A stretch of 64,000 nucleotides of DNA from Ipomoea triloba. Lineage: Eukaryota > Streptophyta > Magnoliopsida > Solanales > Convolvulaceae. The notes under the pieces were generated by a model that searched no databases, was not told where the DNA came from, and saw only the letters and a program-made list of their open reading frames with translations. Position 1 is the first letter of the stretch. Every line of letters starts with the position of its first letter. Of this stretch, positions 58,230 through 64,000 are shown piece by piece. Location of the stretch: assembly GCF_003576645.1 (NCBI RefSeq), contig NC_044920.1, forward strand, positions 3,835,085 through 3,899,084, given 5' to 3'. The position numbers and the translations under genes were made by a program.

Positions 58230-59110
58230 GTAATACAACTTTGTTAGTTTGACTAAAACACTCATGCGAAGCCGATTGTTCAGTCACCCTTCCATGAGAA
58301 GTCAGTCGACAATTGACCTTTTCAGGACTTAAAAGATAGGGGGTTCGAAGTTTGCAGTTAGGAGTTAACCAGTAGCCCTTTCTTGAGAAGTCAGTCGACA
58401 ACTGGCCTTTTTATGCCTTAGAAGAAAAGGATGGAATTCGGAGTTTGGAGTTAAGAACTGACCAGTCGCTCTTCCTTGAGAAGTCAGTCGATAACTAGCA
58501 TTTTCAGACCTTAGAAGAAAATGATGGAATTCGGAGTTTGCAGTCAGGAGCTGACCAGTCGTCCTTCCTTGAAAAGTTAGTCGACAACTAGCCTTTTCAA
58601 ACCTTAGAAAAAATGATGGAATTCGAAGTTTACAGTTAGGAGCTGACCAGTCGCCCTTCCTTGAGAAGTCGGTCAATAATTGGCCTTTTCAGGCCTTAGA
58701 AGAAAAGGATGGAATAATTTGAAGTTTGCAATCAGGAGTTGACCAGTCGCCCTTCCTTGAGAAGTCGGTCGACAACTGGCATTTTTAAGCCTTAGAAGAA
58801 AGGGGGTTCAGAGTTTGAAGTTAGGAAGTAACTAATTGTCCTTCCTTGAGAAGTTGGTTGACAACTGGCTTTTTCAGACCTTAGAAAAAAAGGCATTCGG
58901 AGTTTGCAGTCAGGAGCTCACCGGTCACCCTTCCTTGAGAAGCCGGTCGACAACTGGCCTTTTCAGGCTTTAGAAAAAAAGGTGTTTGGAGTTTGCAATC
59001 AGGAGCCGACCAGTCACCCTTCCTTGAGAAGTACGTCGACAACTGGTTTTTTTAGGCCTTAGAAGAAAGTAGAATTCGGGGCTTGCAGTCAGGAGCTGAC
59101 TAGGTACACT
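58230..59110 (+). repeat. Tandem array of about 9-10 units of about 92 bp after the integrase
   Basis: Units run gaccagtcgcccttccttga, gaagtcggtcgacaactggc, cttttcaggccttagaagaa, then ggaattcggagtttgcagtc and aggagct. It begins about 50 bp after the integrase frame ends, in the place between pol and the 3' LTR where some Ty3/gypsy elements carry such repeats. Confidence 0.88.
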
Positions 59111-59225
59111 TCTTCCCATGATTAGTCGGTCCTTCCATGCTGCTCAGAAAGAGGAAGTCTAGCCAAGGGGGAAAAGAAACATTTTATTCATGCTAAGTAT
59201 ATCTCATACAAGTTGAAGGATTACA

Positions 59226-59495
59226 TTAGACTACACCCTTCACTTTTTCTTCGAAGGGTGAGTGATGCACTTCCACGCCCTGACCTGGGTCCGTGGCGAA
59301 GGAACGGGGGCTTCTAGTGGTGCAAAAGCATGAACAATTCCGATCAATCATCTCATACATCTTATCCAGAAACCACAAATAGTCAGGATCCAGTAGCGGA
59401 CTTCTTTCCCTGTCCGAAGGTGTGGTTGCCGCCTCTTCCCCATTAGATAAAACTGCCAGAGGATCTTTCGACGAGTCTCCCTCCTCATGGTTCAC
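59226..59495 (-). CDS. Unknown antisense open frame after the array, 89 aa
   Basis: An open frame starting MNHEEGDSSKDPLAVLSNGE on the strand opposite to the integrase. It is acidic and Ser-rich with a YLWFLDKMYEMIDRN segment. I recognise no domain. Some Ty3/gypsy lineages carry an antisense frame between pol and the 3' LTR, so this may be part of the element. It could also be chance. Confidence 0.25.
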   Translation of the reverse strand: MNHEEGDSSKDPLAVLSNGEEAATTPSDRERSPLLDPDYLWFLDKMYEMIDRNCSCFCTTRSPRSFATDPGQGVEVHHSPFEEKVKGVV

Positions 59496-59499
59496 TAAG

Positions 59500-60240
59500 C
59501 GTTTGTAATATTAGTAATTAAGAAACTAATCCTCAATTTGCTTTTTAGACACAAACTTAGTCCAATTCAAATGTCGAGACTAATAATTAAAAATAATGAT
59601 GAGAGTAGAAGGAGGTAGCATCCGCCTCCTTCCAGATCGGAAGGAGGCGACGTCTGCCTCCTTTCGTTCTGGGAAGTCGTTGTTTTCTCTACTACCTTTC
59701 AGCATCCTATCTTTTCTCAAAGCTTTCCTCTCAAATTCATTCACCTGTTGAAAATAAAGGTAGATACATAATGGATTCAAACTAAAGAGAAACACCAAAC
59801 AAAGAAACCACAAAGTGAAGCAAAACATTTGCAGAGAAATGCTCCAAACCACAAAGTGAAGCAAAACATTTGCAGAGAAATGCTCCAAACAACCGTCATC
59901 ATACGTATAACATAACGAATAGACAAATGTTGCAATTAAAGTACCACTGAAAACAAGTAACACAAATTTGTGTACAAAACTTAATGAGAATGTAGGTAGA
60001 AAAAAGAAAAAGGAAAACAAAAAAAATGAAAGCATAAAATGACATCAACTTACACGAGAGAAAAACGAGAAGAAACCAGAGAGAAATGTAATAGCGCAGG
60101 GAAAACGTCTTCAAAAGGACAATTGAAGTAGGGGGAATGTTAACAAATTGGATAAAAGGACAGTTAAAATAGTAAAGAACAAAATTCATTGAACAGATTC
60201 CGAGATAAATAAAATAAAATAACGAGTAAAGCGTGTAAAG
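59500..60240. other. Unassigned sequence with a 41 bp tandem duplication
   Basis: A 41-base unit beginning aaccacaaagtgaagcaaaa occurs twice back to back (about 59806 and 59847). GC-richer gcctcctt/aaggaggc inverted motifs lie at 59623-59665. Minus-strand open frames here are Leu/Phe-rich and look like composition artefacts. Confidence 0.45.
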
Positions 60241-60695
60241 AAGAATTTCAAAAGTACAAAGAGTATGGATTAAATGTCAGAGAACAATATCACCCATACA
60301 AGTCTAGCCTATCAAAATAGTATTACCGTTGTCCTCTAAACAACCGGAGTGCGACCATCGACGCATCGGCAAGGACAATATAGACAGACATTTTTTAAGG
60401 TCCAACAATCAATGCAGAAAACACAACAAATTTTGTCTGAAAAGTCGTGGCAAAAATTGATTAGGTGGGAACATTTTACGCGTACGAATGGAAAAAAGAG
60501 AAAAGGAAAAAATTCTTAAAACTGTCTTGCAAATTTACGGTTTGGTTTGGTAGAAGCTGTGAAGGAGGAATATGCCACGCCTATTTAATTAAACATCCAA
60601 TCTGCCACGATAAGGACCAATACCTACCATTTTCTTTTTCATTTCTTTAATTTTATTTTCAATGTTTTAATTTTAATATTAATTATGATAATATT

Positions 60696-60743
<48 letters not shown>

Positions 60744-61640
60744 GATTATTTAAAGTTAATTCTATTTTTAGTTCTAGATTTATAAGTCGTAATTCATTTT
60801 TAGTTTTTTTTTATAAGAAAGTTCTCATTTGGTCCTAATATTATTATGGTATGATCATTTTTAGTCATTTATCAATAAAGCAGTTTAAATTTTGTTAAAT
60901 ATAAGGGCACTTTAGAATCATATAAATATAAGGGCACTTTAGACTTCAATTATGATTAAGGATGAAATTTGAAAATTAACTCTTATTATTTGATTTGATA
61001 CCAGTCGTGTGATCTAATATATCTTTTCAACCTTATTGACTTGGATGTACACCTGATGTATCAAAGTTAAAACAACAATTAATTTGAGGTTTAGTTAGTC
61101 TTCACCACATAAATTGCAATGCAAGGTACGCCAACTATTTTTAATTATTAATATTAACACTCACGACTATAAAAAAAAAAAAAGCATAACTCCACGATAA
61201 AAAATAAAAAATAAAAAATAAACTTGTAATGACAATATAGTGACAACTAACACCAGAATGCGCCACAACTATAACAGTGATGCACTAATAGCACAACTTA
61301 CAGTCCTATAATGCAGAACACTTAGCACCCCAATGCACTCCGTCTTAAAATAGTCCTACGATGCACTACACTAAGCGCACTAATACACATCTCACCGGCC
61401 TACGATGCATAACTCACAACACCGGGTTGCACAATCAACACACGCGTACTACTCAAAATGCGTGCATATATACCAACATTCAAATATAGGCAATGTAAAA
61501 AAAAATAAAAAAATTAAAAAACTGATCACTTTCCATCTGTGAATACTCGATCGATGTGGAAGAAATTGCGGCTCCAATTTACAACAAAAATTTGGTCATA
61601 TTTGCAGCAGTTACCAAAAAAAAAGACACTACTATCCACA
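60241..61640. other. AT-rich intergenic; microsatellite and loose repeats
   Basis: (TA)n at 60699-60739. Between about 61250 and 61450 units around aatgcactac and ctacgatgcat repeat loosely. Short duplicates of ataagggcactttaga at about 60900 and 60932. No gene. Confidence 0.45.
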
Positions 61641-61641
61641 C

Positions 61642-61644
<3 letters not shown>

Positions 61645-61714
<70 letters not shown>
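61645..61714 (+). repeat. (AT)n microsatellite
   Basis: About 35 uninterrupted AT units. Confidence 0.95.
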
Positions 61715-61718
<4 letters not shown>

Positions 61719-63520
61719 ATCTTAGAAAATCAAATCTAAGTCATAAAAATAAAAATAAAAATAAAAAACGAACGTATAAGATTAGTCTATAAGTTCTCAC
61801 ATGGGAAATTGTTCTCATATGAACCGAATTAGGTTTGTGTTCACATGAGAACACCCTTCCACATAAAAACTAAAAACAAATTAAATTTTAACTATAATGA
61901 CTATAATACAAGATATATTAGTGTAAGTGAATTTATATGTTCATATTACTAAATTCTTTTGAGACGATTTAAAAAGATTTAATTTTGAGTGATATTTTGA
62001 CCTTTTAATGTTCATATTAATAATAGTGAGAGTACTATTTTGACCTTTAAAAGGGAAGTTCCACCATGCAAATTTAATTTGCCTAGTTTGGTAGTGGGTG
62101 TGGAGGAGAATATGCCACGTCTACAACAACAAAGACCTAGTCTTACAATTTTCTATTTTAAATTAAATACATTTTTGTAAACAAAGCATCAACCAAACTT
62201 TAATTTTATCTTTTATTAATATAATATAAATAATTCATAAGGAAAACCAAATATGGGAGAATCCAAACTTATGTATATACAATTTGTTAGAGTTGTTTTT
62301 GAATGGGATCCGATTAATATTTGGGTTATTAAATTATTCGTATCTCTATAGTATGATATAAATATTAATGTATTACATTAAAAATAATAATAGTTATATA
62401 AATTAAAATAGTGTCTGGTTGGGGACTTTTACACTTTACTATGTGTATTGATACATATTTTTGTTAACATACTTTTGTTATTCTATCATTGAAATCAAAT
62501 TTCAATCATTTAGTAAAAACTCATTACCCTTTTATTCATCTACTTTTGAACAATAAGATAAAAAAAAAAGGAGAAAAAATGAAAAAGAAAAATCATAGTC
62601 ATTATTCATGCATTAAAAATAATACACACACATGTATGTGTATATATTTGAATTATTATTTATTTATTTATTTATTTTGATTTCAATTCCAATGTACTAC
62701 CAAACAAAATGGTACATTCTACTTAAACTAGTTACCATTACCATTTTGTAGGGCAATTTTTTGGAATTTTGTGGTCTCATTCGTGTAAATAAATGAGGTC
62801 CTACCAAAAGTATAAGTGCAATCTTTAAAATCACTATCGTAAAATATATAATTTTATTTATATATTATTTTTTAATATAAAGATTATGTTAAGATTTTGA
62901 ACAATTTTGCCATAATCATGCTCAATTAATTATGAGAGAGAAGTGCACTTTGAACCCTCCACAATTTGAGAAAAATTGATGATTTTAGGCAAGATAAAAA
63001 GGGGCGTGAAGGAATGTGAACTTAATTGCAGATTTTTTTTTTATTTCTTAAGCAGTTAGGTCAAAAATTAATATTGGGCCCACTAAAATTAAAGCCTTGT
63101 GCTATTGGACATTATGCACGAGTCAAAAATCGACCTTGTCATTATGATTCTAATATTTGAACCAAACACACCCTAAGTATTATAATTCAATGCTTATACT
63201 ATTGACCAAAAGTATACGCGACAAAATAAACTCCGGGTATATGTTCATTTTTAATATACTACATGTTTATTTTACCTTGTAATACACTAAATATGATCAT
63301 ACAACGCACTAACAATGAACCAATACCAAAACATTATAAAATTTATCTTTTGAGTTGTGATCCTACCCAAAAAAGACCGGCCAATAGCTCTCACCAAAAT
63401 TAAATTTGAAATTTTGTAATTACCTAGTCAATTACTCAAATGAAAGCACATATAATTTTTTTTTGCATTTCGCATTGCTATTTCACGGTAACTAATTTAT
63501 TAATCCGACCTGCCCGGTTG
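61715..63520. other. Upstream region of the chalcone isomerase gene; no gene seen
   Basis: AT-rich. A short inverted pair (gttctcacatggg / cacatgagaac) occurs at 61794-61850. No coding sequence. Confidence 0.45.
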
Positions 63521-63539
63521 CTCCACCTCGTGAGTCAGT

Positions 63540-63679
63540 GAATACTTACCGGTCAACCGTCACCTCAACCACCCCAATATTTACAAAATCCCCATCCAAT
63601 TCGGTGATTTACTCCAAGTCTCCAACCCCCTGTTTTCATATATAGTTGCGAACAAAAGTGTACTGCGAAGCCGTGAACA
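63540..63679 (+). promoter_or_regulatory. Proximal promoter of chalcone isomerase
   Basis: ggtcaaccgtcacctcaacc (63552-63571) contains AACCGTCA and cacctcaacc, resembling MYB-type sites common in flavonoid gene promoters. catatatag at 63638-63646 is a TATA-like box only about 35-40 bp before the ATG, which implies a very short leader or a different start site. Confidence 0.45.
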
Positions 63680-63944
63680 ATGTCTGCGCCGCCGTGTGTC
63701 GCCGAAGTCAAAGTGGAGAGCTACGTGTTTCCGGCGACGGCCAAGCCGCCGGGCACGGCCAAGACCTTGATCCTGGGGGGCGCGGGGGCCCGAGGGTTGA
63801 ACATCGACGGGAAGTTCGTCAAGTTCACGGCGATAGGCGTGTACTTGGAAGCCGACGCCGTTCCCTCTCTCGCCGTTAAGTGGAACGGGAAAAGTGCGGA
63901 GGAGTTGACGGATTCCGTCCAATTTTTCAGGGACATCGTTACGG
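63680..63944 (+). CDS. CHI: Chalcone isomerase, exon 1 (partial, cut by window end)
   Basis: The ATG at 63680 opens [20 protein letters not shown]; then [35 protein letters not shown] and [15 protein letters not shown]. These are hallmark blocks of type I chalcone-flavanone isomerase, which closes chalcone to (2S)-naringenin in the flavonoid and anthocyanin pathway; the [20 protein letters not shown] block forms part of the active-site cleft. Exon 1 ends at 63944 before gtatgg, after DIVT plus the first base of a Gly codon, a usual intron position in CHI genes. The remaining exons lie beyond the window. The exon is far more GC-rich than its surroundings. Confidence 0.93.
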
Positions 63945-63968
63945 GTATGGGCCAACATCTGATTCCTT

Positions 63969-64000
63969 TTTCTTTTTTTTTTTTTTTTTTTTTTTTTTTT
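63969..64000 (+). repeat. Poly-T run in chalcone isomerase intron 1
   Basis: More than 30 nearly uninterrupted T up to the window edge, just inside the intron. Confidence 0.9.

Noticed and set aside
59580..60189. Leu/Phe-rich minus-strand frames as membrane proteins
   Set aside because: They overlap in two frames and arise from A-rich plus-strand sequence; no conserved motif and no splice support.
60700..61714. TA/AT runs as origins or regulatory elements
   Set aside because: Simple microsatellites without accompanying motifs.

Overview
This window is nuclear DNA from a flowering plant, almost certainly a eudicot. It is AT-rich with spliced genes, GT-AG introns, many small DNA transposons and a mitochondrial DNA insertion. 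The chalcone isomerase exon at the right edge and the overall repeat style suggest an asterid, and possibly a morning-glory relative (Convolvulaceae/Ipomoea). That placement is an inference and was not tested by a search.

Genes from left to right: the 3' end of a DUF4378 (TRM-like) gene (276-1204, +); two dirigent-protein genes on the minus strand (1998-3119 and 7344-8060); an eight-exon monoacylglycerol-lipase-like serine hydrolase (23859 down to 17404, -) that I rebuilt exon by exon; the four-exon 60S ribosomal protein L35/uL29 gene (33518-35133, +); a single-exon EXO70 exocyst gene (49975-51906, +); a five-exon pectate-lyase-like gene converging on it (55613 down to 52472, -); and exon 1 of chalcone isomerase (63680-63944, +), cut by the window edge. 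All reconstructed splice junctions keep the reading frame, giving 326, 123 and 325 residues for the hydrolase, L35 and the pectate lyase.

Most of the rest is transposon-derived. The commonest class is long-terminal-inverted-repeat (foldback) elements of Mutator-like type. Three have 9-10 bp target duplications readable in the sequence (4349-5930, 21993-22443, 43732-44245), and others lie at 8526-9434, 15037-15732, 17779-18554, 46017-46615, 48208-49172 and 55798-56270. Two carry gene pieces: a coiled-coil segment resembling MOM1-like proteins (4349-5930) and a peroxidase-like C-terminus (8526-9434). A 2.4 kb palindrome (about 14660-17065) has one of these foldbacks nested in its left arm. There are also PIF/Harbinger-type MITEs with TTA/TAA duplications, a Stowaway MITE, CACTA ends, a Helitron (28348-30113), several tRNA-derived SINEs (one with a perfect 14 bp duplication), a decayed Ty3/gypsy integrase followed by about 92 bp tandem repeats (57063-59215), a second array of about 100 bp repeats (25690-27180) and a LINE RNase H scrap.

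At 39102-41965 lies a block of different, more GC-rich sequence that contains the 3' end of mitochondrial small-subunit rRNA. It is a nuclear insertion of mitochondrial DNA, directly beside the LINE fragment. The host genes do not form one pathway. Dirigent, chalcone isomerase and the lipase-like hydrolase family all have phenylpropanoid or lipid links, but nothing here shows they act together. I found no clearly new multi-gene system; the most unusual material is the nested palindromes and gene-capturing foldback elements.
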